64,000 nucleotides of DNA, from the NCBI RefSeq assembly GCF_003474435.1, contig NZ_QRNF01000010.1, positions 35,569-99,568 on the forward strand, written 5' to 3'. Positions within the stretch are counted from its first letter, which is position 1; every line of letters starts with the position of its first letter. Made by a program: the position numbers and the translations under genes. Positions 30,759-39,959 of this stretch are shown here, piece after piece. The notes under the pieces were generated by a model that saw only the letters and a list, made by a program, of their open reading frames with translations, was not told the origin of the DNA and searched no databases. Source of the DNA: Ruminococcus sp. AF46-10NS. Lineage in GTDB: Bacteria > Bacillota > Clostridia > Lachnospirales > Lachnospiraceae.

Positions 30759-31550
30759 TTATTCTTCTTTTTTCTGTGCCTGATCTGCACGGATCAGTTC
30801 ACGGATTGCCTGTACTGCAACCTGGATTGCTTTATCGGTATCATGTACCACAGGATTATCCAGGCCCAGCTTCTCTCTTTCCTGATTTGCAAGCACCAGG
30901 AAACAGGCGCCCACTCTCACCTTTAAATAATTTGCCACCACAAAAAGAGCAGCGGATTCCATCTCCGAAGCAAGACAGCCGAGGCGTTTCCATGCTTCCC
31001 ATTTATTCATCAGTTCATAGCTGACCGGTTTTGTTTCCGGCTCATGCTGACCATAAAAGGCATCCTTAGACTGTACCACACCTGTGTGAAATTCACATTC
31101 TTCTTTTTTTGCCCCTTCCACAAGTGCATTGATCACTTCCAGATTTGCCACTGCCGGAAATTCAATAGGTGCATACTCTTTGCTGGTGCCTTCCATACGA
31201 ATCGCGCCCGTTGCAACAACAATATCACCGCTCTTTACCTCCGGCTGCATCCCACCGCAGGTTCCGATCCTCACAAAAGTATCTGCACCACATTGATAAA
31301 GCTCTTCCATTGCAATAGACGCCGACGGCCCTCCGATTCCGGTAGAAGTCACACTTACCTTTACTCCATCCAGTGTTCCGGTGTACGTTACATACTCACG
31401 GTTATCTGCCACAAAAACCGGATCATCAAAATATTGAGCAATTTTTTTACAACGCTTCGGGTCCCCCGGCAGGATAACGTAACGTCCGACTTCACCTTTC
31501 GCCACCTGAATATGATACTGTCTGCCTGCGTCTTCTGAATAATTTTTCAT
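30759..31550 (-). CDS. udp: Uridine phosphorylase
   Basis: Phosphorolysis of uridine to uracil and ribose 1-phosphate. The 263-residue protein has the nucleoside phosphorylase fold: [19 protein letters not shown] with the phosphate-binding [38 protein letters not shown], and the base/sugar site [12 protein letters not shown] 31550 ([13 protein letters not shown]) has gggggaa in front. The product of Cdd is the substrate of this enzyme, which supports one transcript. Confidence 0.93.
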   Translation of the reverse strand: MKNYSEDAGRQYHIQVAKGEVGRYVILPGDPKRCKKIAQYFDDPVFVADNREYVTYTGTLDGVKVSVTSTGIGGPSASIAMEELYQCGADTFVRIGTCGGMQPEVKSGDIVVATGAIRMEGTSKEYAPIEFPAVANLEVINALVEGAKKEECEFHTGVVQSKDAFYGQHEPETKPVSYELMNKWEAWKRLGCLASEMESAALFVVANYLKVRVGACFLVLANQEREKLGLDNPVVHDTDKAIQVAVQAIRELIRADQAQKKEE

Positions 31551-31582
31551 GTTGTTCCCCCATTTCCACATCTGTTTTTCTT

Positions 31583-31873
31583 TCATTCATAAGATATGAT
31601 GATCTTCTTGCAATACTCACATCGGCAAGCACTGATCCGATCACCATATATCATTTTTGACAGACCTTTCTCTGTATTTAACCGCATGGATTCACCTTTT
31701 GATCTCCATTCCATTCCTGAATTGAAAGAATGGATCTGTCCCTCACACATTTTTCTTCCGCAGTATGGACATTTCACCTTGATTTCTTCTTCATCTGTGC
31801 TCTCGTTCAGCATTTGCGCATCGTAACGGTGTATAACCTGATCATCCTCTGCGTCAATTGAATTTACTCCCAT
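31583..31873 (-). CDS. Small zinc-ribbon protein (DUF6487-like)
   Basis: A 96-residue protein with two CxxC pairs, [11 protein letters not shown] and [11 protein letters not shown], about 45 residues apart, which would bind one zinc. It resembles short PF20097-type zinc ribbon proteins, a link I hold with moderate confidence. ATG 31873 ([11 protein letters not shown]) is chosen because gaaggagaaaaac precedes it; the frame extends further back into the histidine kinase gene. The start is 14 bases past the kinase stop, so the two are very probably co-expressed. Function unknown. Confidence 0.75.
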   Translation of the reverse strand: MGVNSIDAEDDQVIHRYDAQMLNESTDEEEIKVKCPYCGRKMCEGQIHSFNSGMEWRSKGESMRLNTEKGLSKMIYGDRISACRCEYCKKIIISYE

Positions 31874-31887
31874 GTTTTTCTCCTTCA

Positions 31888-34299
31888 TTATATTTTTCTC
31901 TGGCATTCCTTAAATGCCGCCATAAGCTTTTTCTCTTCAAGCGGTTTGGTCAGATGCTGGTTCATTCCGGAAATGCGGCTGTTGATCATATCCTCAGCCA
32001 GAGCATTTGCACTCATAGCTATGATCGGAATCGTTCCCGCATCACTCCGTTTCATGGAACGGATCTTTCTTGCTGCATCCCATCCGTTCATATTTGGCAT
32101 CATAATATCCATAAAAACTGCATCATAATACTCTGGTGCAGATTCCTCAAATTTTTTGACCACTTCCATACCGTCAGCAGCACACTCTACATAAACACCT
32201 TTATTTTCCAGCATAAATTTTACAATTTCCATGTTCAGCTCATTGTCTTCTGCGACCAGAGCACGTTTTCCCTCTAAAGATATCTCCTCATGACTTTCTG
32301 CCTTTGCAAGCTTTTCCGGATTTCCAATCTTAAACGGAAGTGTGACACGCACAGTAGTTCCGATACCTTTCTGGCTTTTTATCTCGATTGTTCCGCCCAG
32401 ACTCTCCGCCATTTTTTCTGATATTGCAAGACCCAGGCCGGTTCCTTCATATTTCGATCTGCTGGTTATATTTTCCTGTGAAAACATTTCACAAGCATGA
32501 GGAATAAACTCCTGGCTCATACCGATTCCATTGTCCGAGCATTCAAACTCATATACTACATTCTCATCATCTGCTGATTTTTCTTTACACCATACATGTA
32601 CACTGCCGCCTGGCTCAGTAAACTTCACTGCATTATCACTAACTGCATCCAGGATCTTTTTCAGATAAACAGGATTTCCCTTCAGACATATATGTCTTAA
32701 ATCAGATTTTTTCCAGTCTACCACATAATCAACATCTTTTTCTTCTGCCTGGACCTGTTTATCCGTATTAGCCTTATTTAACAGTTCTGCCAGGTCAAAT
32801 GTCAGCTCCTTTTCTGAAAAATCACCGCTTTCCAGTTTGTTCATCTCCAGAATATCGCTCACGATCGAAACAAGATATTTTGAGGATTTCATGATCTGAT
32901 CTCTGCATTTCTGCTGGACTTCCATATCTTCCGGATAACAGTTTGCCAGATCGAGCATACCCATGATCCCGTTCACTGGTGTTCGGATATCATGGCTCAT
33001 ATTGGACAGAAACCTGGATTTCAGAGCTGCATCCTTCCTTGCTTCTGCCACCTGATATATAAGATTCTGCTCTTTTTTCTTCACATCGCTGATACTTCGG
33101 ATCGCACAAAGTACATGGGTCAGCTGTCCGTTCTCATCTCTTTTCTTTTCAATAAAGCGAAGTTTATGCCAGTTTCCATCCTTCATCTGGTATTCCATCG
33201 CAATGGTCTCTTCGTTTTTCATTCGTTCTGCCAGTGTACTCATATCTGTAAATTTAAAAAAAGCATCCTGATATTCCTCAGCTACAAGCTGTCTGCACGC
33301 CTTTTCATTATTAACCGATACAATACCTGCTTTTATATATTTCAGATTTTTCGCATCCCTGTTTGATATTTCTTCAAACCAGTCTTCCTGGATATCAATC
33401 CTTGAAATATAATGATAAGTCTTGGCAATGGCATCTATAATCTCATTGTTCAGCCTTGTTTTTTCCAGTGCTTCTGCCAATTTTTGCTGGATTGCTTTTT
33501 CCTTATAAAGAATACTGCCAACATTACGATATCCTAAAAAAATAGTAAATGTTTCATCATCAACTTTTCCTTTTGCAGCATAAGCTTCGTAATAGCTGTT
33601 GTGTCCATCTTCCGAAATGCTCTGATAATGATATGTAATTTTCTCTGTATGGCGAAGTCTTTTTTTCATGTTCCTGCATAAATGCCAGTCAAGAAATTCT
33701 GCCTTGTCTTTCTCCGAAATAAAGGTATCTGCATATACTTTGGAATACTCATCAAAACTGTTAAATATCCCCGACGTCTTATCAGCAAGCTTCTTTGCAT
33801 TGGTATTTGAGACAAGTCTTAAGATTTCGTATTTTCCGGAATTGAGTTCTATACGATACAGCGAAACATATTCCGGAAATAATTTTTTTACGATGTATTT
33901 CTCATCTGTCAGCGAATCATTTTTTTCTGTATTCTTATTCTCCGCTTTTTCAGACTCATAGATCATACCTGAACAGAAACCCGTTTTTCCAACTGGTGCA
34001 ATGACCACATGATATTTTTTTTCTTTTCGCACGTCTGTCTCACTGGACCGGTTCTCATATGCCGCTTCATAACAGACATGCAGCCATTTATTATCTGCCT
34101 CCGGGAACAAACTCTGAAATGAATGGTCCAGTATTTCCTCCAGGCTGTGATCTTTTATATCCGCAAAAGCCTGATTACAGTAACGGTAGATCCAATCCAC
34201 CGGCTGTCCCTTATTGTCCAGCACAAGTTCCAGCACGCAATATCCCACAGGACTGTAGTCAAAAATACTCAGGTTAAACTGTTCTTTATATGAAGGCAT
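31888..34299 (-). CDS. Soluble hybrid sensor histidine kinase with C-terminal receiver
   Basis: An 803-residue signalling protein without any membrane helix. The first 410 residues look like three PAS-type sensor modules (e.g. SPVGYCVLELVLDNKGQPVDW near residue 16). Then come the HisKA box FLSNMSHDIRTPVNGIMG (phospho-His 436), the ATPase domain (N box DAVSDNAVKF near 551, DNGIGM near 589, GTGLGL near 619), and a receiver domain (ALVAEDNELNMEIV; phospho-Asp 731 in FMDIMMPNMNGWDA). No output domain or partner response regulator is adjacent. A -10 box tataat is present upstream (34392-34397) with a weak -35. The kinase gene leads into the zinc-ribbon, udp and cdd genes. Confidence 0.93.
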   Translation of the reverse strand: MPSYKEQFNLSIFDYSPVGYCVLELVLDNKGQPVDWIYRYCNQAFADIKDHSLEEILDHSFQSLFPEADNKWLHVCYEAAYENRSSETDVRKEKKYHVVIAPVGKTGFCSGMIYESEKAENKNTEKNDSLTDEKYIVKKLFPEYVSLYRIELNSGKYEILRLVSNTNAKKLADKTSGIFNSFDEYSKVYADTFISEKDKAEFLDWHLCRNMKKRLRHTEKITYHYQSISEDGHNSYYEAYAAKGKVDDETFTIFLGYRNVGSILYKEKAIQQKLAEALEKTRLNNEIIDAIAKTYHYISRIDIQEDWFEEISNRDAKNLKYIKAGIVSVNNEKACRQLVAEEYQDAFFKFTDMSTLAERMKNEETIAMEYQMKDGNWHKLRFIEKKRDENGQLTHVLCAIRSISDVKKKEQNLIYQVAEARKDAALKSRFLSNMSHDIRTPVNGIMGMLDLANCYPEDMEVQQKCRDQIMKSSKYLVSIVSDILEMNKLESGDFSEKELTFDLAELLNKANTDKQVQAEEKDVDYVVDWKKSDLRHICLKGNPVYLKKILDAVSDNAVKFTEPGGSVHVWCKEKSADDENVVYEFECSDNGIGMSQEFIPHACEMFSQENITSRSKYEGTGLGLAISEKMAESLGGTIEIKSQKGIGTTVRVTLPFKIGNPEKLAKAESHEEISLEGKRALVAEDNELNMEIVKFMLENKGVYVECAADGMEVVKKFEESAPEYYDAVFMDIMMPNMNGWDAARKIRSMKRSDAGTIPIIAMSANALAEDMINSRISGMNQHLTKPLEEKKLMAAFKECQRKI

Positions 34300-34654
34300 A
34301 GCATTAACACCCCCTTTTACTGTCAGAATCTGCTGATAGTCACCCTCCGCATACCATCTTTTTTGTCAGAAAATCTCCTGACTTTTCCTGTATTATACCA
34401 TCTCATGAATTGCAGGAAAAGAATATTTTGGCAGAAGCTTCTTTCATAATGAGTTTTTTTTCATCAGCCAGAAATATATCCTGGCAATCGAATCCCGATT
34501 CCATTCTTTTCGCAAAAACAGAACATACCGCCGTTTACCGACAGTTTCTCTGATTTTCCGGTTATCTTTATACATATTTTTGTTCAATTATCCCCTTGAC
34601 GTAAAGCTATCTCCAGGGTGTATCATTATCCTGTGTTAAAGGAGGTATACTATC
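34300..34654. other. Intergenic region between the hybrid kinase and cfa
   Basis: 355 bases between divergent genes. It contains the minus-strand -10 box tataat of the kinase gene at 34392-34397 and the cfa promoter region at 34596-34626. The part from 34430 to 34560 holds no gene or repeat that I can see. Confidence 0.5.
34596..34626 (+). promoter_or_regulatory. Probable cfa promoter with 19-base spacer
   Basis: TTGACG, 19 bases, TATCAT. A 19-base spacer is the mark of promoters that need a MerR-type activator, but no clear dyad lies in the spacer, so this remains a guess. Confidence 0.35.
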
Positions 34655-35839
34655 ATGTTTAAGACATTAGAAGAAAAGACTGAAGAGAAAGCAATGGTGC
34701 AGTTCCTTGAACGCTTTACAGATTATCCATTTCTGGTAAAGTTCAAGAATTCCGAATATCTGATCGGAGAGGGTGAACCTACATTTACGGTTAATTTCAA
34801 AAAAGCAATTCCTATCGCAGATCTGATGAAAAGTACTTCTCTCGCACTGGGAGAAGCTTACATGCGTGGTGATCTGGATATCGAGGGAAATCTTTATGAA
34901 GCTCTTGATCATTTTCTTGGACAGATGGGTAAATTTTCCACCAACGAATCTGCTCTGAAAAAAATCATGTTCAGCTCTACATCCAAAAAGAACCAGGAAA
35001 AAGAAGTAACCAGTCACTATGATATCGGAAATGATTTCTATAAATTATGGCTGGACGAAACCATGAGTTATTCCTGTGGCTATTTCATTCATGAAGATGA
35101 TACTCTGTATCAGGCACAGGTAAACAAAGTAGATTACATTCTTAAGAAATTACATCTTGAAGAGGGCATGTCCCTTCTGGATATCGGTTGCGGATGGGGA
35201 TTTCTGCTCATCGAAGCTGCCAGAAAATATAAGATTCACGGCACAGGCATCACATTAAGCCATGAACAATATGCTGAATTCCAGAAACGTATCAAGGATC
35301 AGGGCCTGGAAGATTATCTTACAGTAGAACTAATGGATTACCGTGACCTGCCGAAATCCGGTTATCAGTTTGACCGTGTTGTCAGTGTTGGTATGCTGGA
35401 GCATGTCGGCCGTGACAATTATCAGCTCTTCCTTGACTGCGTAGAAAAAATCCTCAAACCAGGTGGATTATTCCTGCTTCACTTTATCAGTGCCCTGAAA
35501 GAACATCCTGGCGATCCATGGGTTAAAAAATATATTTTCCCAGGTGGAACTGTTCCAAGCCTCCGTGAAATCCTGACTCATATGGCTGAAGATAATTTCC
35601 ACACTCTGGATATTGAAAATCTCCGCCTGCATTACAATAAGACATTACTTCACTGGGAAAAGAATTTCCGCGACAATATCGAAACAGAAAAGACCATGTT
35701 TGATGAAAACTTCCTGCGTATGTGGGATCTTTACCTTTCTGCCTGTGCAGCAACCTTCCACAACGGAATCATCGACCTTCATCAGATCCTTATGACAAAA
35801 GGAATTAATAACGATCTGCCAATGACCCGCTGGTATTAA
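34655..35839 (+). CDS. cfa: Cyclopropane-fatty-acyl-phospholipid synthase
   Basis: S-adenosylmethionine-dependent methylene transfer to cis double bonds of membrane lipids, a stress adaptation. The 394-residue protein has the family start region GEAYMRGDLDIEGNLYEAL, the entry motif TSHYDIGNDFYKLWLDETMSYSCGYF (with the Cys near the bicarbonate site), the SAM-binding motif LLDIGCGWGFLLIEAA, GITLSHEQY, and VSVGMLEHVGRDNY. ATG 34655 has aaaggaggt in front. Monocistronic, closed by a strong hairpin. Confidence 0.95.
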   Translation: MFKTLEEKTEEKAMVQFLERFTDYPFLVKFKNSEYLIGEGEPTFTVNFKKAIPIADLMKSTSLALGEAYMRGDLDIEGNLYEALDHFLGQMGKFSTNESALKKIMFSSTSKKNQEKEVTSHYDIGNDFYKLWLDETMSYSCGYFIHEDDTLYQAQVNKVDYILKKLHLEEGMSLLDIGCGWGFLLIEAARKYKIHGTGITLSHEQYAEFQKRIKDQGLEDYLTVELMDYRDLPKSGYQFDRVVSVGMLEHVGRDNYQLFLDCVEKILKPGGLFLLHFISALKEHPGDPWVKKYIFPGGTVPSLREILTHMAEDNFHTLDIENLRLHYNKTLLHWEKNFRDNIETEKTMFDENFLRMWDLYLSACAATFHNGIIDLHQILMTKGINNDLPMTRWY

Positions 35840-35858
35840 TTGTTTCATCAATTTTCAT

Positions 35859-35923
35859 AAAAAATATCGTACAGAACCTTCTCTGATAAAATTCAGAAAA
35901 AGTATTTCTGTACGATATTTTTG
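35859..35923. terminator. Bidirectional terminator between cfa and the Nudix gene
   Basis: aaaaatatcgtacagaa / ttctgtacgatattttt perfect arms with A and T flanks. Confidence 0.85.
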
Positions 35924-35956
35924 TTTCTGTTCCAATATCCGGAATTTCTTGCCCAT

Positions 35957-36538
35957 CTATGCATAATCCCCGATCAATAATTTTCTGATAAGCTTGGTAT
36001 AAACATTCTCCACAAACCACGGTTCTGTTGATTTCTTTAATGCTTCTTCCGGTGAAAACCAGGCTACACCACTGTTTTCATCTGCTTTTATGGAAACAGT
36101 CTCTTCTGAATCTGCCTCAAGGAGATATGTTATATTAAAGTGCAGATGGCTGGATACATATTTTCCTTTTTTCACATGCCCGTCTACAGTCAGGGATTCC
36201 ATGGAAAAAATCTCTTCTGACACAGGATGAACATTGCTAATCCCTGCTTCTTCTTTTACTTCTCTGACAGCAACGGACAATAAATCAGTCTCTCCATCTG
36301 CATGTCCTCCAAGCCAGGACCAGGAATTGTATATGTTGTGATATATCATAAGGACTTTAGTCCGGTCTTTGTTTACTACCCAGGCAGAAGCTGTCATATG
36401 GGCTACTGCATTCTCTCTGGAAAAAGCATTCTCATTGTTTCTGATCCAGTCTAGGATCAGGATTTTATCTTTTTCTTCCTGCTCATTATATGGCTTGTAT
36501 TTTTCTATCTGATCGATCAGTTTCTGGCGTGTTATCAT
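35957..36538 (-). CDS. Nudix hydrolase
   Basis: Hydrolyses a nucleoside diphosphate linked to another moiety; the substrate cannot be told. The 193-residue protein (ATG 36538, MITRQKLIDQIEKYKP) has the Nudix helix GGHADGETDLLSVAVREVKE followed by EAGI. The REVKEEAG core is intact, but the first Glu of the general Nudix box is shifted by one position, as in the GGHADG group of Nudix proteins. An upstream ribosome site (aagaggc) is weak. The genes cfa and Nudix converge. Confidence 0.88.
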   Translation of the reverse strand: MITRQKLIDQIEKYKPYNEQEEKDKILILDWIRNNENAFSRENAVAHMTASAWVVNKDRTKVLMIYHNIYNSWSWLGGHADGETDLLSVAVREVKEEAGISNVHPVSEEIFSMESLTVDGHVKKGKYVSSHLHFNITYLLEADSEETVSIKADENSGVAWFSPEEALKKSTEPWFVENVYTKLIRKLLIGDYA

Positions 36539-36639
36539 TATGCACTCTGCCTCTTTCTTAAATATCCTCCAATGTATTTTTATTAACAAACACATTGTAT
36601 TTTATCATCATATCCAATGCTTGTAACTATCTTTTTTAT

Positions 36640-37611
36640 TTAATACCCATCCTTTAACCGGACAATATTTTTTAATTCTTTTCCATTCAGATATCGTTCC
36701 AGATTTTCCATGCAGATGTTCCAGATCATATCCTGAACTTCAGCGTTTCCGCCGAAGCTCGGGCCTGCAATGTGTGGGGTAATGAGGACGTTTTCCATAT
36801 TCCAAAGAAGTGATGTCTCCGGCAATGGTTCTGTCTCAAATACATCCAGGATCACTCCTTTTAAGTGGCCTTCATCCAGTACTTTGAGCAGAGCTTCTGT
36901 TTGAATGAGACTTCCTCTTCCCACATTAACCAGAATTGCAGCTTTTTTCATGGAATGCAGCCGTTCGTAATTCAGAAGGCCTTTTGTTTCCGGCGTTCCC
37001 GGGAGACAGCCGATCACAATGTCTGCTTTCTGAAGCTGCTGATCCAGAGCTGTCAGATCATATACCTCATCAAACTCTTTCATCTGCTGCGAATACCCCG
37101 GGACTGCAGTTCTTTTTATTCCAGTCACATGAGTTTCAAATGCTTTCATTCTGTGGGCAATGTTTCTTCCAATATCCCCGGTTCCCAGGATAAGGATATT
37201 TTTTCCATATATGGTTTCTGATGATTTATTCTGTACCCAGAGGTGTTTCTGTTTGTTTTTCCAGTAATTAGGAAGTCCACGGTACAGCATAATGATATTC
37301 CCGATCACATATTCTGATATGATCTTTCCAAAAGCGCCGGAAGCATTGGTTAATGTAACTCCTGTCGGGAATGCTTTCATTTTTGTATATTTATCCACAC
37401 CGGCCCAGGTCAGCTGGAGCCAACGAAGATTTTCTGCTTTCTGAAGTTCTGATTCTCCCGGTTCTCCGATCATTACTTCTGCTGCCACGATCGCATCCTC
37501 AGTTTCTTTGCCATGAAATGTAAATTCACATTGAGCTCCGAATTTCATTACAAACTGATTTTTGATCTCTGCATCGCATTGTGGTTTTATTAAAACTTGT
37601 ATTTTCTTCAT
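36640..37611 (-). CDS. D-2-hydroxyacid dehydrogenase
   Basis: NAD(P)-dependent reduction of a 2-oxoacid to the D-hydroxyacid. The 323-residue protein has the NAD motif ILGTGDIGRNIAHRM (about residues 143-157). The catalytic Arg is in LVNVGRGSLIQTEAL, Glu in FETEPLPETSLLW, and His in VLITPHIAGPS. ATG 37611 (MKKIQVLIKPQ) follows gcggag. The exact substrate is unknown; glyoxylate/hydroxypyruvate- or phenyllactate-type relatives are similar. It is separate from the ABC genes downstream. Confidence 0.9.
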   Translation of the reverse strand: MKKIQVLIKPQCDAEIKNQFVMKFGAQCEFTFHGKETEDAIVAAEVMIGEPGESELQKAENLRWLQLTWAGVDKYTKMKAFPTGVTLTNASGAFGKIISEYVIGNIIMLYRGLPNYWKNKQKHLWVQNKSSETIYGKNILILGTGDIGRNIAHRMKAFETHVTGIKRTAVPGYSQQMKEFDEVYDLTALDQQLQKADIVIGCLPGTPETKGLLNYERLHSMKKAAILVNVGRGSLIQTEALLKVLDEGHLKGVILDVFETEPLPETSLLWNMENVLITPHIAGPSFGGNAEVQDMIWNICMENLERYLNGKELKNIVRLKDGY

Positions 37612-37683
37612 GTTTTTTCTCCGCAAATCATCTTTATCAGCTATATCCTACCATAATTAATAGCCATCTGCTATTATTTTCTG

Positions 37684-38828
37684 TTATTTCTGCCGCTGAT
37701 ACCTGGTCACTGCCAGGATCATGCAGACAAAAACTACCGCAAACATAGTTTCCAGTCCAATGCCTTTCCAAACCGATGCAGCTGCCTCACCTGAGAGGCG
37801 GCTGTAACTTCCAAGAGTCTCATTTACAGTTTCATACCAGTACACCGGAAGAAACTGAGACACCCTCAGGACGTTTCTGTCCATAACATTCATAGGAACA
37901 AACACGCCACACAGGAAGCACATTCCAAGAGACAGGATATTTGCGATCCCGCTTAACATGTTGCTGTTTTTTACAAAAAGACCGATCAAATAGGAAAGTG
38001 AAAGTGCCACTGCCATCATCACCAGAGTGTTCAGTACATAATATCCGAAATTTTCTGAACTGAGAAATTTTTTTCCATACATAAGGATAGCTCCTGCCAT
38101 ACCGATTCCCCATAATCCCCCACCCATCACAAACATGGCCAGAAGCCTTCCAGACTCTGTCGTCTTGCAGAAACCGCTGATGCCTGCATTCTCTTTGGTA
38201 TATCGTCTTTTTTGAAAGCCATCAGCACATATCCCATTACATAGCAGAGTAATGTAAGAAACAGATATGGAATATATCGGAAATAATAGAGCCATCCGGA
38301 CGTACCATTGTTTTCATCTGTATCCAGCATTGTGACTTCTCCTCTTTTTTCATCCAGGATCGCAGCTGCCGCTTCCTTCCGGGAAAAACCGGCTTCCAGA
38401 TATGTCCGCATTGTATTCAGGCAGCTCTCAAGCTGCTGATCCACATAATATGCCGAATAAGATCCGGGCACCTTTGTCACGGAAATACTTTCGCCGTTTA
38501 CCATACAGCTCTCATAAAAATTCTCAGGGATCACCACGATGTACTCTACATTTCTGTAAAAAAGCTCCTCCTGAAGCTTCTCCCTGTCATCCTCCAGCAT
38601 TGTCACGTGATGCGTGCCTTCAAGCCATTTTACCATTCCTTCTGCAAGTGGCCCGTTATCTTTATCCACCACTCCGATCTTTATTTTTTCGCTTTCATAG
38701 CTGGTATAAGTTTCCTTACCGGCCGCTGCCTGAAGTGCCATTGTCACTCCGAAAAAAATCCCCAGATACAGAAGGATCAGCCCTGTATTTTTTTTCATGA
38801 TTCTCATATAGCCTTTAAATACTGTCAT
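37684..38828 (-). CDS. ABC-2 type permease, second subunit (frameshifted)
   Basis: Membrane subunit of a drug- or peptide-export type ABC transporter. ATG 38828 (MTVFKGYMRIMKKNTG) follows aggaggg and overlaps the first permease gene by 14 bases. An N-terminal helix and a large extracellular domain (about residues 30-190) are followed by five or six helices. The frame stops after SARRQSLEGFWPCL; near 38145 one C seems to be lost (ggcctt read as ggctt). Reading on in the next frame gives LLAMFVMGGGLWGIGMAGAI and ends at 37684. The repaired length is 381 residues, close to the 374 of its partner. As written it is broken; a sequence error is likely. Confidence 0.82.
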
Positions 38829-39939
38829 AACGTTCCCTCCTGACCATGAAAAAGGATGCCAGCACCAGCACCACACACATTACCGCCAGTGTGATCAGAT
38901 TTCTATAATATCTGGTCATATCATCATATACATTGATACAGTAAAATGCATCTGAGATCAGTGATGCAGGATTGATCCGGTTCACAAACGGAAAACTTTT
39001 TTCCACGATATCCTTCATATTTCCGTTCATCAATCCTGCGAGGAAACTGCTTACCATGGAAATTCCCAGTATGATCCCGATCTTGGCACCTTCCTGCATT
39101 TTTCCAAGACTCCCAACAAACATTCCCATAGATACGCCGATAAGACTTCCGAAGAAAGATATCACCAGCATTTTCCCCATCTGCCCCTGAAAATCCAGTT
39201 TGAGAACATATCGGAGATACAGGAGCAGAATGATCACATCCACATAGCCCAGGGCAAAAGATGTCAGCTGATCTGTAAGAATCAGCTTCAGTTTGTGAGT
39301 CGGCGTCACGCATCGTCTGGCTGCCAGCGGTGTGATATTGGCCTGGATCCCGATAGCAGAGCCAAAGCCGATAAAGCATCCATACAGACAGGCCATGGCG
39401 ATCAGTGCGTAAAAGAACTGCACATTTCCGTCAATGGTCCGGCCCCCAAGAGACACCTCCTTTACCAGACTGTCAGCGCTTAACAGGTTTGTTATGGTTT
39501 CTATGTCCATCTCCGGATTTTTTTTCATGATGTTGGTGATGGTCGTCCTGGTATTTTCGCAGCTGTCGAGAACTGTCTGGAGGATACTCTCTTCTATTCC
39601 GGTTCCTGCTACTGTAAGGGAAGGTTCTTTTCCCACATAATAAATCCCTTCTACTTTTTTATCCTGCAGTGCTTCCAGAGCTTCTTTTTCTGACATCTCT
39701 TCCTGCTTTAAAAGATCCGGATTGCTTTCTCCCAACTGTTCCAGATAAGTCAGGAAAAATGTATCCGCTGTATCTTCTTTTACCACTGCCACCGGAACCG
39801 TCTGAAAATCTGCCTCATTGATATTTCCGAATGCAAAATAGAAAAAGGTCCCAAGCACGAGTGGAAAAACCAGAGGCCAGAATACAATGTTAAAATTCCG
39901 GATTTTGGAAAGAAAACTGTATTTCAGTAAATGCAACAT
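38815..39939 (-). CDS. ABC-2 type permease, first subunit
   Basis: A 374-residue membrane protein, MLHLLKYSFLSKIRNFNIVFWPLVFPLVLGTFFYFAF at the start, then a large outer domain (about residues 40-165) and five helices toward the C-terminus (FFYALIAMACLYGCFIGFG, SFALGYVDVIILLLYLRY, ISFFGSLIGVSMGMFVGSL, IGIILGISMVSSFLAGLM, ITLAVMCVVLVLASFFM). This is the ABC2_membrane_3 type. It is preceded by aggaggg and lies just behind the ATPase gene; the stop overlaps the second permease. Substrate unknown; antimicrobial peptides or drugs are typical. Confidence 0.9.
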   Translation of the reverse strand: MLHLLKYSFLSKIRNFNIVFWPLVFPLVLGTFFYFAFGNINEADFQTVPVAVVKEDTADTFFLTYLEQLGESNPDLLKQEEMSEKEALEALQDKKVEGIYYVGKEPSLTVAGTGIEESILQTVLDSCENTRTTITNIMKKNPEMDIETITNLLSADSLVKEVSLGGRTIDGNVQFFYALIAMACLYGCFIGFGSAIGIQANITPLAARRCVTPTHKLKLILTDQLTSFALGYVDVIILLLYLRYVLKLDFQGQMGKMLVISFFGSLIGVSMGMFVGSLGKMQEGAKIGIILGISMVSSFLAGLMNGNMKDIVEKSFPFVNRINPASLISDAFYCINVYDDMTRYYRNLITLAVMCVVLVLASFFMVRRERYDSI

Positions 39940-39959
39940 CTCTCATCCCTCCTAATCTC

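Noticed and set aside
31583..31906. Longer 107-residue form of the zinc-ribbon protein
   Set aside because: Its start would lie inside the kinase coding region with no ribosome site, while gaaggag precedes the ATG at 31873.
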